Positions 45,087 to 58,378 of a DNA stretch of 64,000 nucleotides are shown here, in pieces (positions within the stretch are counted from its first letter, which is position 1; each line of letters starts with the position of its first letter). The stretch lies in assembly GCA_940671915.1 (NCBI GenBank), contig CALNVZ010003433.1, forward strand, positions 33,645,018 to 33,709,017, written 5' to 3'. The notes under the pieces were generated by a model. The model did not search any database. It saw only the letters and a list, made by a program, of their open reading frames with translations, and had not been told where the DNA came from. The stretch is from Paracentrotus lividus. Its lineage: Eukaryota; Echinodermata; Echinoidea; Camarodonta; Echinidae. The translations under genes and the position numbers were made by a program.

Positions 45087-45219
45087 AGTAGCGGACGCAG
45101 ACCGGAGTCACACAATGAACTTACCGGGCCCATGCGTAAACATAATAGAGCCGCTTTTGTCCCCAGACAATTGGGCCCCCGAAATGCATTCAATTCGATT
45201 TTCTTGGATCCGCGCCTGG
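45087..45219 (-). repeat. Dispersed repeat, copy 2
   Basis: Reverse complement of 30650-30790 with only a few differences, so a recently active or recently copied short element. Confidence 0.75.
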
Positions 45220-45317
45220 ATTAGATGAGACAGGGAGATGACAAGATAAATATAAAGAGACACATTCATATGAGAACTCAAAAATGTAAACACACAGTAG
45301 AAAACGTTTAATACGAT

Positions 45318-45320
45318 ATC

Positions 45321-45363
<43 letters not shown>

Positions 45364-45377
45364 CGAGGAGCAGAGAG

Positions 45378-45413
<36 letters not shown>

Positions 45414-45480
45414 GAGGGAAGAGGAGAGAAGAGAGGGGGGGGGGAGGGGAGGGGGGGAACTGGAGAGGGGAGCCGAGAGA
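45318..45480. repeat. (GA)n and GGA-rich tract
   Basis: GA repeat followed by G-rich imperfect repeat. It carries an artefactual minus-strand Ser/Leu/Pro frame. Confidence 0.9.
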
Positions 45481-45555
45481 GATATTAATTCGACGTGAGA
45501 ATAATAAACAAAAATATAAAATACATGCACATAAAACGTTTTATAGAATATGTAA

Positions 45556-45626
45556 AAAGAGAAGAGAAGGAGAGAGAAGAGAGAGAGAGAGAGAGAGAAG
45601 ATAGATAGAGAGAGAGAGAGAGATGA
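45556..45626. repeat. (GA)n microsatellite
   Basis: GA and GATA repeats. Confidence 0.9.
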
Positions 45627-48240
45627 GAGAGGTGGGAAAAATGGGGGGGTTACGATTATGAAAATGTATCAGCCTTTCATGCTGGTGATGAAAACAACAC
45701 AAAGAAATTATGAGATTTCATCAATTCAGCCCCTCAAATTAATAAACACTAGTATAAAATTTGTTCAATACATAACTAGGCTCGCCCAAAATGAATTTTC
45801 CGCCGAATTGAACTGATTTTTGTCCGAGCTTTGCTGAGATGCGCGGGGTCCTGTCAGGTTGAAGTGAGATTCTGATGCGGTACTCTATTGTAATGAGCAC
45901 GGAGTATAAATAAAACGGATATGTAACCGGCTTCTTGAAAAGAGGTTGCGCGTACTCCCTGGGTCGGCAACAAAAACTGCACGGTGTGTCAGAAAAAAGG
46001 AGGGTGATTTGTTAACAATGTTTTGCCAAGGATAACGTTGAAATATGTTGCTACGTACTCTTTTACAAACAAAACTGTATAGCATTATAAATAATAAAAA
46101 ATAATAGATAGCATACCTAGCGTTTAATACCTGTACAATATTTGCCTTAGCGTTTCTAAGCGATTGTTAATTATACCCGGCTTTTTTATTGTCCAGAAAT
46201 TTCTTTCAGCCGGTACCCATTTACATTACCTGGGTCGAGCGTCGTATCTTGCCAAAGCACATTTGCCATTATATTGGAACTGAACATATTTTGCAACAAA
46301 ATCTTATAGGGCTTAGGTCGTAACAAAATTATTTCGGTGTATAACATTATTGATGATGATCATGACTATGTGATCAAGAATTGTCTCTAATTACATTATA
46401 AAATATTATAGGTTTTCCTGGTCAATTTTAAACACTTTGCAATCGAACTCGTTTATGTTCATTCAATTTAAACGATACTTCATGGAGCGGAGCTATCAGT
46501 CAATTGAATTAACGTGTAGATTTTTAATGGCGATCACATTCCGGACGAAAGTGTTTGTAAGAAATGCCAAATTGATCGGAGATCGGGAAAACCTATACTA
46601 TTTAGGTATTACAACAGTACGAAGGGCATACCATTGATATGCAATTATTTGTTACATGTATGGGGATGCAGCCCCGATTTTATTTTTAAACTTCCAATAA
46701 TTCCATAAGCATATATTACAAAAACCAGTTTTTAATCGTTTCTCTTGAGTGCAAAATACTGGCTTCACCGTTAGCCTATACAAACGTCACAAGGCTCGTT
46801 CTTTTGCTGAGACGCCATGTACTATTGTCACACTTGAATACATGCAATATGACAGCCTTACACACCAATAAATGCCCTAATTGCGTTGGTTAATTTCTAA
46901 TCAGTGTCCCAATATACCGTATATCCTTTCATATTCGCAGAGAAAATCCCCTCATTCGGATGGAACGGCATGCCTACATCACCAAAGGTTCATAAACTCG
47001 AATAAAAATCTTTGATTGCAAGCGACTTTATGTCCACCCCTTATCGCTTGGAGGGAAACGTGCAATGTGGAAGAAAATATATCAACATATGAAATATAAT
47101 TCTCATGTGTACAAGCCCATCTGTGTACTTCTGTTCTTTTCATATAGGCTACGCATCGATTCGTTTTCTTCCTTCCTTCTTTCTTTTTCTTTTTTTTAAA
47201 TTTATTTTTTTTTAAATTCTTCTCACTATAGCTTTTGTTTTGAATAACCCTCATAAGCGTATCGAAAGCAAAGGAGCACAGTTGGAAAATTTTGAAAGAA
47301 GGGGGCCAAGCCGAAAATTTTATGATATTGACCTGAAGGTATTTTTAATACTCTTTATCATTTTTATTATTTTGTTTTAATGTATATAAATAAATCATTT
47401 TCCATTTTGCTGTGTTAAGTTCTATGATTATTTTTTAATTTATTGTTATCTTTCGCTTTATTTATATATTTATAAAACAGATCAAATCACCATTGAAGAA
47501 TTAGTGAGGTACAATAATATCGAGAAGTTTAAAAAAAATGCATTTCGTTTATGGAATATCTTAGAAACAGATTTGAACGTTTACTGGAAAATAAGATTGG
47601 TAAGAATTAAAATGAAAATAAAGTTAACTCAAAATCTCCTTTTCGTTTCTGTACGTTGATTTTCAAACATATTTTGCTTGTTTCACTCCCAAACGTTTCA
47701 TCTGCTAACGCAAAGTTGTCCTATATTCCAACTGGTATATTCCTACCTTTTCTTTTCTGTTAATTTGGATTTGTTCATTTTTACTTTTATTTTATTCCAA
47801 TTCCAGGAATATAGCATAGATGAAAAGAAATTGCAATCAATATATAATTTATATAAAAGAAAAAGACCATGAGCTAATATCTGGAAATAGGAAGAAAAAA
47901 AATGTAAAAGGCTCTCCTCATAAGCTGAAAAGTTTATCTCCCCTTCTACTTCTCTCCATCTCTCGTTCAATTATATTTTTCACTCGTGATTTTCTCCGTC
48001 CTATATTCTTCTTCTTTCTTTTTTTTGTTTTTTAATATTGTTTTATCGTTTTGGCTCCTCACTAGCTGCCGCCCCTCCCGTTGAATTATGTAATCTTCTG
48101 TCATCTAGTTCGACCGTTGAATAACTAGCAGATGCATAGAATATTAATATAAACTAAGACACAGGAAGACAGCGAGCAGATTAATCAAGAAAAGGATAAA
48201 ATTAAAAGGAAAGAAGCCCCTGAAGAAGAAAAAAATATAG
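45627..48240. other. Gene-free stretch
   Basis: AT-rich DNA; no repeat family or exon recognised by eye. Confidence 0.5.
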
Positions 48241-48500
48241 AGAGAGTACAGCGGACCTTAGCGGGTTAGCGGGCATATAGCCACGGGGTCCGAACGGGCG
48301 GCGAAAGGACAGCGCGACGGGACTTCAGCTGCACGGCCACAACCCGCGTTCAAAATGTGATTGTGTGTTGAGGCGTAAACTGGGCATGGGTGCTTTTGCC
48401 CGTGTAGCATGCACGAAGAGCAGGGGTTGTAATCCCCCCGGCGGCTACGGCTGCGGATTCGCTCATGCCACTGTATAACCTATGTTGCCCGATGATGGGG
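48240..48500. other. GC-rich patch with many CpGs
   Basis: An island of higher GC and CpG in AT-rich surroundings. The minus-strand frame (48350-48559) reads SGMSESAAVAAGGITTPALR, which is coding-like but matches no family I know. Could be a first exon or a regulatory island. Confidence 0.3.
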
Positions 48501-49439
48501 GGGGGGGGGAGCTTTTTCGAGCTTCTGTACATGCCACAAACTTCTTGCATTTTTTCCATAAAATATCCAAATATATATATATATATTTTTTTCTTTCTTT
48601 TAAAGATAAATCACAAAAGATAACATTTCACATCATCTTCATGATGTCAGAAAAACAAAAGGGTCACTCTGCATGCACAACAGAAAAAAACAACACATTT
48701 TTATGTTCATATTAAAATAAAAAGCACATTCATTGTAATTGTTGCATTATATATGTATCGAAGCACTTGTGCAAAGTCTAATGATTTCATCTTTAAGCAA
48801 TTACTTTAAAAGTAGAAATTTTCTCAATGTGTCAATTTTTGCGCATTTCGCTCGGAGGGATGGACAAATAAAAACATACGAAAATCTTACCCACCATTTT
48901 TCAGTATTATTGGATATCTGCACTGCACGAATTTAAAAACATTCGAACATGCTTCTTTTTTTTTAATCACCGTGGCGGAATTTTCCATTTATTCACCCTT
49001 TTTATGTATAATGCCTTGATTAATTTGTTTTCATTCGATTATGAATGCTTAGTTGCTTACCACTCGTTTTAGAGTGAAGTTATGTTGTCACACTAAATTT
49101 AGAGTGGCAAATATACTCCTTCAATCATAGTAAAGATTGTATGCAATTATTTTTTTTTTTAATTTGTGTGTTGTATTCAATCAAAAACAATCAAAGTGCA
49201 CAGGTCACTAAGAGCATTGTAACAATAATCACAAAATAATATTCATAACAACAAAAATAATATGATAAAGAATATGACTTTGTGATGAGTTTGGTTCATG
49301 GTCGTTGCTATATTTGACCACTACCACTGATTTCATCAGTGGTGACGCCATCGTAATGGTATAGCTGAGACGAAGTATTTCAAGTTTTCCATATGTAAGA
49401 ATGACTCATTATTTTTTATTCCTTCACCCTTCACATTTA

Positions 49440-49491
49440 GATATTATATCTCCCTTCCTCACTCCCTGATCCCCTCTATAGCTCTATCTCC

Positions 49492-49547
<56 letters not shown>

Positions 49548-49680
49548 GTCTGTCTCCCCTCCCTCTTTCTCTCCCTCCCCCTCTCTCTCTCCCTCCCTCT
49601 CTCCCCTCTCTCTAAATCTCGTTCTCTGTTTATCTCGTTCTCTGTTTTTCTCCTCTATCTCTATTCCTCCTTTTCCACTG
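49440..49680. repeat. CT-rich tract
   Basis: (CT)n with CCCTCC interruptions. Confidence 0.9.
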
Positions 49681-51642
49681 TCCTCATAATTCAGATGATT
49701 GTATAATAATCATTAACACGCGTCCGTGTCCAGCTCAAAGACGACTTTCCTTTTTTCTCTATATTTTTTTTTTAAAAAGACGTTCGTATATATAACACCC
49801 TCTCAATATTTTCATATTCATCGATTCTAGAAAATTTTAAGCATTTAGGAAGATTAAGCTTGATCCACTGGCCAAAGGCCATAGATTTGATAACCGATTA
49901 GCGAGTAATTAGACCAATTCTTTCTTGAATCGCCACTGGACATACACATGTAGATGGACACTCGCATAATAATGAAGTTTAAAGTGAAGAATGCAGAATA
50001 GAATATCCTAAAAAGTCAGAAAATTAAATTGAATACTTCATTGATGTGGTACCCTCATGGAGATGTGTATCACATTATAACTATGTTATTTTTTTAAAAT
50101 TAAGATTCCTAATCCCATTCGAAGGTCCCCAAATTTTCCCTCAATAGACTGGTGATAACCCAGACCTATAATGTTACCCAATGGCGACATCCACTTATAA
50201 ACATATCTTCACGATAACATTATATTTTGGAAAACCTTTACATTTTGGCTGTCAATTCATACTACTGAATTATTACACAAACATGACAAATCAACAATTT
50301 ATTAAATCACACCTCCACAAACTTACTCAATCCAATGTATTAAAACTGAAGGAACTATCTAGATTTCCCCTTTAAAAGAGATAAGTGATTTGGACTTCGT
50401 ATAGGATAAGACGATCTTAAGGGCCCCTCGGCATTCAAACTCTTTTGTGATCTTTTGATTCTAAAAATCGTTATGTTTTCCTCAGTTGTCTTAAACCTCT
50501 GCCTCTTTAAATGCAGTTTTGATTTTATCCCTATTCTAAAGAAAAGCTGTTAATTGTTTTTATCATTCCCATTCATGCGTCATTCAAGCTTTTACACTTA
50601 TTCTCCTACCATTCCACGTTTGCACAGCAGATTGTATCATCTCATTATTATCCATTTTCTCCTTTACTGTCTATTCTTTTCGATCTGGCCCTCTTGCGAA
50701 AATCTTGTATTATTTCTGTCTTTCTCTGTAATTCTTTATGTGTTTTTCTTTTCTCTCCTCCTATCTTTCTTTTCTGCGTCTACCAAAATCCAAACTACTA
50801 CTAGCGTATTCGAGCATAGTAATGTTGGCAAGGAATGTTTCAGCGACGCAGTGCGAGCCCGTGAGCCAGCACCGCGCTGCCTAGAAGAGTTCGTGCGTCC
50901 CCGATGAACGCAAAAGGAGATTACTCGACCACTACGCGGCATCCATGGATTACTCCGGTTTGAAATGCCCGCGGTTATCGGCATGGACTAGCCGTCAAAA
51001 TCTTGGACGTTTATCCGTCCAGAGTGGATGTAATTAGGACATGTTTTTTTAGGCCGTTTATGCTTTTTTTTTTTGGTAGATGATGACGGGTGATAATCGT
51101 AGCCGTCGGCGTCATCATCATCATCGCCGTCATCAGGCAGTGTCAGGGAGGAATGAAGTTCGGTTAAACGGGGTGTTTTATAGGCAAAGATGGTGGTCAG
51201 ACATTGCAGCGATTCATAATCGCATTTTAATTGATAGTAAATGGCCGGGTACATCATGGTGATGATGAAGAAGAAGAGAGAGAAGATGAAGAAAGAGAAA
51301 AAGAGGAGCGGGAATGATGAACTAGAAAAGAAGAAAAGAAGTAAAAGAAGTTAACCAAAATTCAAATACAATGGTCATGAGAGTGAGAAGTATAAGAAAG
51401 AGAAGTTGAGAGAAAACAAAATTACAAATTAGTGAAAGAAGAGAATGGAAATAATCATGTAGGATTAGAATGATGGAAATGTAGGAGCGAGAAAATGAAA
51501 AAGGTGAAATAACAGTAGAAGTAATAAAGGAAAAGTAGAGGACAATTAGAAGAAGAGAAAAAAGGGAGAAGCAGAAGTAATGAACGCCCAATACCTGAAT
51601 ACTGCAAATTATACAAACGCCTATCTCTTAACCTCCATACCC

Positions 51643-51863
51643 TCTCCCATTCTCTCTCTCTCTCTCTCTTGCTCTATCCCTTTCTCTTTTTTTTTTTTAA
51701 ATCTTGTTATACCAAATTTTGCCTATCCGCTCCATCCATAATGACATGAATTGCCCCCTCTCTTATTCTCCAGCTTGTTCTATTTATCTGTCTGTCTCTC
51801 TGCTTGACTTTCTTATATTCTCTCCTCTTTCTCTATCTCCCTCCATCTTCGTCAATATCTCTC

Positions 51864-51908
<45 letters not shown>

Positions 51909-51960
51909 TATCTCTCTTTATTTCTCGTTCTCCCTCATTCTCTATCATTTCTCTATCATT
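51643..51960. repeat. CT-rich tracts
   Basis: Two (CT)n runs (51655-51670 and 51858-51905) in a pyrimidine-rich stretch; the Ser/Leu frames over it are artefacts. Confidence 0.85.
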
Positions 51961-52189
51961 TCTATATTTAAAAAATATGCCATTGTCTTTCCTTCTACCT
52001 GTCGTTTGCCTATCTCCCATTATAATAACACAAATACTCCCATTGAGACGGGGTGTCGGTAACAGCTGAGTGCAATACCTGTTTTTATTTTATCAATGTC
52101 TTTTGTACAGGAATCACACACTATGATTATTGATAAGATAATCGAACAATGCATGAATATAAATATGAGATTAAAAATCAAAGATTTCA

Positions 52190-52322
52190 CCTTTAGTTGC
52201 CGGAGGGCAGCCGGCACGCTTTTCGCTCGAGCATTTTCTATTCGTATATTAGTAGACCGGCGCCAAATTCCTTCTGTCTGGATCTCTATTTCGAAACCAA
52301 TCTCTCCGTTCACTGGTTCCAT
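52190..52322 (-). CDS. Weak candidate first exon
   Basis: From ATG at 52322 the minus strand reads MEPVNGEIGFEIEIQTEGIW, then RRSTNIRIENARAKSVPAAL and RQLK before a possible donor AAAG|GTGAAA. Composition is more coding-like than neighbouring DNA. No family recognised, no second exon found. Confidence 0.2.
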
Positions 52323-52855
52323 TATGTAAATAATAATAGAGGGTGAAAATGAAATAAATATTTAGGGATTGATGATATCAAGTTTTTTTTTCAGACAAAT
52401 GAAAGTGTGTCATCCGTCAGTTTTTCGGTCAATCATCAATTGTGTTGATATAAAGCTATACTGCGACTCGCATTATTTTAAGAAGAATAGCGAAGATATA
52501 ACGAAATGATTATTTAGATAAGTGATTATTCGCTCTTTTTAATAAATTGCAGTTATCCTTGTGCCCTGGTCTCAACGAGTCATGCGAAGTCGATCGTGCT
52601 CTTCTCTGCGTCTGGTCTGCGGTGGATTACGCAGAAAACCCTTGCGTCAGACGTAGGAAGACAGGCGCAGTATATAAAAATAGAGTGACCGACTGGACCC
52701 TTCCCCTCTGGCCAATATAATTATGATGACCTTCTTGATTTTGTTACGCCTACCCCGCCCCTTCCTCCCCCCTTTATCTTGACATGCGTGACATAAAAAT
52801 GCGACTGTACAAATATCTGAAATCATGTTATTGGTGGGGTTTTTTTTTCTTTCAG

Positions 52856-52960
52856 AAATACAGGCGTGACGTGGTCGGAACACTATTTTCATCAATGTTG
52901 AAACGCAGGAGTCGCAGGAGGAAACCGCCCGACAAAGGCTACAAGGAAACACTTGCAAAA
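52856..52960 (+). CDS. Candidate cassette exon, basic peptide
   Basis: 105 nt, 35 codons, behind a strong acceptor (T9-CTTTCAG) and followed by GTACGC. It encodes KYRRDVVGTLFSSMLKRRSR, then RRKPPDKGYKETLAK, a strongly basic peptide. Phase 0 to 0. I do not recognise the family. The only other support is coding-like composition. Confidence 0.3.
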
Positions 52961-53728
52961 GTACGCGCGTCCGGTTGTGACCGGAGAATTACCCCAGTTG
53001 GATGCATTCATGTACTAGTATCAATTCTGTGCACCATCTCCATCTCTAGGGATTATACTACGATATCGGCGTCTTTTGTACATAATCGAAAGATACCCCT
53101 CTGCCTTGCGACAACTTATCATACACCCGGTTTTTGCTCGTCAGCAAGGGTCAGTATGACGATTCGTTGGTCTGAAGGTTCGTTAGTCCGAAAGGGTTGA
53201 TCTCCAAAATGATATAGGTTCGCTAATCCAAAAATGAAGTTATGATAAAAATAGTGAAACGAGATTGAAATGTAGTGATAAAGTAATATATTTACTTTCG
53301 TATTAGTGACGTATTTTACCTACTAATCGTATCCATGATGTTTCTTTTAGATGAATCCCCATGATGTATATTTTTCTCGAATGTCTCTAGAATTTTACTT
53401 ATCAATATCAACTTTTGTTGCCTATTGAAGACTATGGTATTACAGTTTTCAGATTCACTATAGGATAAATCGAATTTTCTTATCATTTTTTGTATCGTTC
53501 TCCATTTGCCTTTTATTTCTTTTTTGTTCGTGACATTGATGTTATACCACAAAGTTAATTCTCCATTTTGTTGTCAATATTTCTTTCTTCCTTTTTGCTT
53601 TTTTTTTCTTTTTTAAAAACTTTATTACATGATCATTTTCAACGTTTTCATTCATTTTTCTTATTACATCCTCTTTTGCTTAAACATTAAATCAATTTAA
53701 CCAACTATCTTTTCACTGGGTTATCACA

Positions 53729-53933
53729 CCCTGCCGGAAAAACTTAGTGTCCCACAATGTGAACACATTGTGACACAGTGTGGTCACATTGTGTCGTACT
53801 TTTTCCAGTACCGACACTGAGAAAAATGGGCCAAATCCACACAGTCGTCACATTGTGAAGGACTCGGACACTGTGTTCACAGAGTCGACAGTGTGGACAC
53901 TGTGATTGACTCTGTGGGTTTTTTCCGGCAGGG
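53729..53933. mobile_element. TIR element of 205 bp with CACATTGTG words
   Basis: Perfect 14 bp inverted ends CCCTGCCGGAAAAA. The interior consists of CACATTGTGAC / CACTGTG / GACACAGTG words in both orientations. No clear target duplication. Confidence 0.75.
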
Positions 53934-53984
53934 CGGTCTCTTGTCCAAACTCCGAGATCGTTCTTTCGTCCTTAACCCCCTCTC

Positions 53985-54432
53985 TCAACACCACCACCAC
54001 CATCATCTACACCATCACCAGCACCATCAAAATCACCACTAAAACCATCACCACTAGCACCACCACCTTCCCCATCAATATCACCGCCACCATACCACCA
54101 CCACTACCACCACCATCACCACCACCACCACCACCGCCACCGCCACCACCACCATCACCTCCACCTCCACCACCACCACCACCACCACCATCATCATTAT
54201 CATCATCACCACCATCATTCTCACCATCACCATTACCACCACCACCACTAGTATCAGCATCACCATCACCATCAATGCTACCACCATCACCATCACCACC
54301 AACACAATCACCACCACCAACACCACTACCACCACCACCAACAACAACCTCATCATCACAATCACCACCACCAGCGGCATCACCATCACCACCATCACCT
54401 GATTACTACCATCATCACCTCCAAAACCACCA
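53985..54432. repeat. (CAC/CAT)n trinucleotide tract
   Basis: About 450 bp of imperfect ACC/ATC repeats. The 186-codon Pro/Ser/Thr-rich and 105-codon Val/Met-rich frames are artefacts of it. Confidence 0.92.
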
Positions 54433-55060
54433 CAATATCACGACCTTCAAATTTTACTCCAACTAGACGTAATACAATACAAATCAGTCAGATTTGTCTC
54501 ACAAGTAACATAATGCGTTTGTAATCAATATTATCTAATGTAGACAGTCATAAGCATTCAAATGAGAAACGAAGATATAAAATGTTCAAATTAAAAAATC
54601 ATTTCTAATTCAATATACATGACACTACTCAAACATTCAATACGCCCACTGACGTTCAACCGATAAACATCAGTAAGTTTCAGTATGAACAAAATTAATT
54701 GTGATGTTCTTTTTTTTTCCTTCTTAGTTTGCTGAAGTCATGAACTACATGTTTATCAAACATATTATTTTTTATTGTTGATACCACATTGTCATTTTAC
54801 GAGGTTCCATTTATCATATTTCAAAAGGTGAGGGTAAAGGTCCCCTCTTTTTGTCAGCAGAGTTAGTATACCACAGGCAATCAATTAAGCCGGGGCATCA
54901 CATGAGAGTCACATCACATGAGAGTCACATCACGAGCTCTTATATATTTTCAGAGAAACAGTATTATCGGAGTTTTTTAAATTTTAATTTTTTAGTTTCA
55001 ACAGTTCATCATGTTTTAAATGAAAATACCTGAAATAAGTAAAGAATTTGTGGGTATTAC

Positions 55061-55692
55061 CCTACACTGTTAGAACGCGGTTTAAAAATTTCGCTGTTTA
55101 AAAAAAATGTTGGTTTAAAAGTTAAACATTCTTGTTTAATATTTAAACATTGTTGTTTAAAACCGGAAAAGTGAGGTTTTATAGCCTCAAAAAAGACCTG
55201 TTTAAAGATTAGAGTTTAGATATTAAACAGTTTTGTTTAAACAGGCCGAGGTAAATGTCACGTGATAGTCATGAGCTAATGGCATCACTCGTTACATATG
55301 GAAGGTAAATCGGCGCAACATTTCAATCATGGCGAAGGACTTAAGCCTCACACATTAAACTCGTATGTACAGATGTGTTGGCTCAGTGGATAGAGCGTTT
55401 GCCTTATAATTGAATGGTCGTGAGTTCGATACCCGGCCGCGTTAACCAAAAGTTGGAGCGTTTTTATTTTTGGAGAGAAGCATTAAACGATACTGTTGAT
55501 ATTTTAAACAACCATTAAACAGCAGGTTGTTTAATCTTTTAAACAGCAGGTTGTTTAATCTTTTAAACAACAAGAGTGTTAAAGAACAACTACAGGTTGT
55601 TTAATTTCTAAACAACGCTGTGCGATTCACCGGTTAACACGCAGTTGTTTAAGATTTTAAACGACTTGTTTAATTTTTTCTAACAGTGTAGG
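55061..55692. mobile_element. TIR element of 632 bp built of GTTTAA words
   Basis: 15 bp inverted ends CCTACACTGTTAGAA / TTCTAACAGTGTAGG. The interior has more than fifteen TTGTTTAA/GTTTAAAC words in both orientations and a tRNA-like segment in the middle (next entry). No transposase frame. Confidence 0.75.
55376..55438 (+). repeat. tRNA-like segment inside the GTTTAA element
   Basis: Box A-like TGGCTCAGTGG, a good D stem (GCTC/GAGC), and box B-like GAGTTCGATACCC. The anticodon and T stems do not pair well, so it is a SINE head or decayed tRNA rather than a working tRNA gene. Confidence 0.55.
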
Positions 55693-56319
55693 AGACTTCT
55701 CCAAAACTCCGAGACTGAAAAAAAAAATCTCATAAAATGTTTGATTTTCTCGCGACTCCAAAGGCTCAGAGTCGCAAACTAGTCTTAAATCCGTCTCGAT
55801 CGTGGCAGGTGAGATGCCATTATTAGTAAAATGAGAACTGGACTCTTCAAAACCATTGATCTTTTTTTTTTTTGTGATTCATCTGAAAATTTTCTTCTGT
55901 TATGTATCTCTACAAATATGTATGATGATAATTTGTACAATTAGTTTAGATACCGTCTGGTTCTGCTGAATTATATTGGTTCTATGTCCAGATCCAGGTC
56001 TATTCGTTTGCCATATCACGTGACACCGAACTATGCAGATCACGTGACCAAGAATTTGCGGACCTTGGAATCACGGACCTAGGAGGATCGAAATGCAGAG
56101 AGGAAAAAAAAATGTGGCGGAAATCCCGACCCTCAAAAACCATATCTGTTGCTTCAATCTGCGGGCGATATGGCCTTGTAGTCATACAATCTTTTCTTCG
56201 TCACATTTTGATTCCTTTATATGTGGATCCAAAACCCCCATTCATCAGGATAAATCACGACAAATTAAACAATCCAAATCGCTACATTAAGCAGTCATGT
56301 CAGTGTGGAGAGAATTTGG

Positions 56320-58290
56320 AAACTTAAAAATAGAGGTTTAAGGATCATTAAGTAATCGCGACAGATCTTAATTAATCTCATGTTCTTGTCGCCGTATTGA
56401 GAAAGAAACTCACGAAAAAAAACGTGTCTTAGATTTTATCACCGCCACCCTTACAAGTTGTGGAAGTAGTTGGCTCATCAATTCTTGTGAAATTTTGAGG
56501 CTTCGTCAATCTAAACTGGATTGAATACTATAAGCACAATTGTAGGAATGAAACCAATCGTTCCAAAAACGTCCGGTTTTATTCAAATGTCGATCCATCC
56601 TTCTAGGTCATCTTTGGAAAGGAAAACGTCATGCTAATTACTTTATTGCCGCATTAATCATTTAAATAGAGTAAAAGGTATGGGCAAAATATATCACCGG
56701 TTGATTCATTGCCTACTAAAGTGTTACAACCTTTTAAAATCTTTTCTAAATTTAATGAAAATGACTTTAATATCTCTTCATACAATTTGGATAAGAAACT
56801 TTCAAGTTTGTAGTTTAAATGTATATCTATTTAATCATATATTGTCAGTAAATGTGTCAATTCCTTGAGAATTGTATTGATGTCAGTCAATTAAAATTGA
56901 GGTTTGTCTTGAACATTGTGGGTCACTATTAATGGAATAGAATAAGCAATACATCATGTGTTTTGTAAGAATTGGCATAATCATCATGATTACAAACCAA
57001 TAGCTAGATAATTTTAAGCAACCAATTATTGATATATCAAACATATAGGTCAGATAAAATACCCGTTAAAATTACTTGCAATTAAATCGTTATATGAATA
57101 GAATGATGGAAAAGAGTGACAAATAGGTTTCTTCTTTTAAAAAAAATGGTTTGATCGACATATTTTGGCTAATTGCAAATGTACTCAGAGTTGAGTTCGC
57201 TGTCCTTTGGAAAATTCAATTAATGAAACATGTTTAAAAATGCAGATATATACATTTTTAAAAACTGATTTATCAATTAATCTCTACACTATTTTTCGTT
57301 TTACTCAAAATTTGCTGTAACTTTCAATTATATTTTACATAATTTTAACAAATAAAAAGATGATGTCAAGGTACATTTATTTCTATTTTCAAAACGAAAT
57401 TATTTAACGATTATTCATCTTTTCAATATATTCACATGTAATTAAAGATGATGATTGTTTTGATTGATATCCTTTTACTCAATTTTAAGAATTGAGCGTG
57501 ATTCTGAATAAATATATTCATGTAGCATTTGGTGTTTCAGTGCTTCATCTTACATGGGCGATTACATTTCAGACCAGAGCGAATATTAAGCATGATCACG
57601 ATGTAAAACGATATATACCCTGTTACTTCAATAGAACAAGAAAGTAAGCAAATGATATGAAACATACTAATGACTTTGATTTGATTAAGAACCAAATGAA
57701 ATCGTTTTCTTTCACCCCCCCCCAAAAAAAAAAAAAAAAAAAAAATTATTAATACCAAAAAAAATAAAAAATCTAAAAAAATGTTCACAACTTCGACTTA
57801 AAAAAGAATTAAGCAAAAATTATATTGTTATTTTTTAACAACTACCAAAAAATATATTTATTCTAGAATAGAATTAAATGAAAAAAGACGAAAAACTTCG
57901 TGATCTCGTGAATAGGTTTACGAAATAAAGCATGCATCCCCCAACCAATGTTTTAGACCTTAAACAAGGGGAAGAAAAGGGCCCACAATAAGCGCGCGAA
58001 AAAAAACAATCACGGCATACTTTTCACCTGTCAATTGCCACCATCCATTTGCAAATATCGACCGTCTGTTACGAATATGTGATCTATGCGGGTGTCAGAA
58101 GTGAGCCAAAAGACAATTTAAATTTCGCTCCCTTTTTTGATCGCGTGCAGGTAGAAAAACTTTTCGTTTTTCTTTTTGTATCAATCAGAGACAAGCGTCA
58201 GCTGATTCCGAACTGAAAGGGAAGATGCTTTTGTGATAGGGAAGTGATGGAGCTGATAAACACTAACTGAAGATGGGTATCTTATCACAC
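56320..58290. other. Gene-free AT-rich stretch
   Basis: Long AT-rich stretch with a poly-A run at 57725-57745. No exon or repeat family recognised. Confidence 0.5.
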
Positions 58291-58297
58291 ATATGGT

Positions 58298-58378
58298 AGG
58301 AAGAGAGAGAGAGAGAGAGGAGGAGGGAGGGGGGGGGGAGAGAGTGAGAGAGAGAGAGGGAGAGAGAGATAGATAAAG
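58298..58378. repeat. (GA)n microsatellite
   Basis: GA repeats with a G run; imperfect GATA/GACA repeats follow at 58770-58920. Confidence 0.85.

Noticed and set aside
45108..45530. 140-codon minus-strand open frame
   Set aside because: A fusion of the (GA)n microsatellite and the dispersed repeat.
53906..54466. 186-codon Pro/Ser/Thr-rich open frame
   Set aside because: Produced by the (CAC)n tract; starts inside the TIR element at 53729 and has no splice or family support.
55376..55438. Functional tRNA gene
   Set aside because: Box A and B are present, but the anticodon and T stems do not pair and it lies inside a repeat element.
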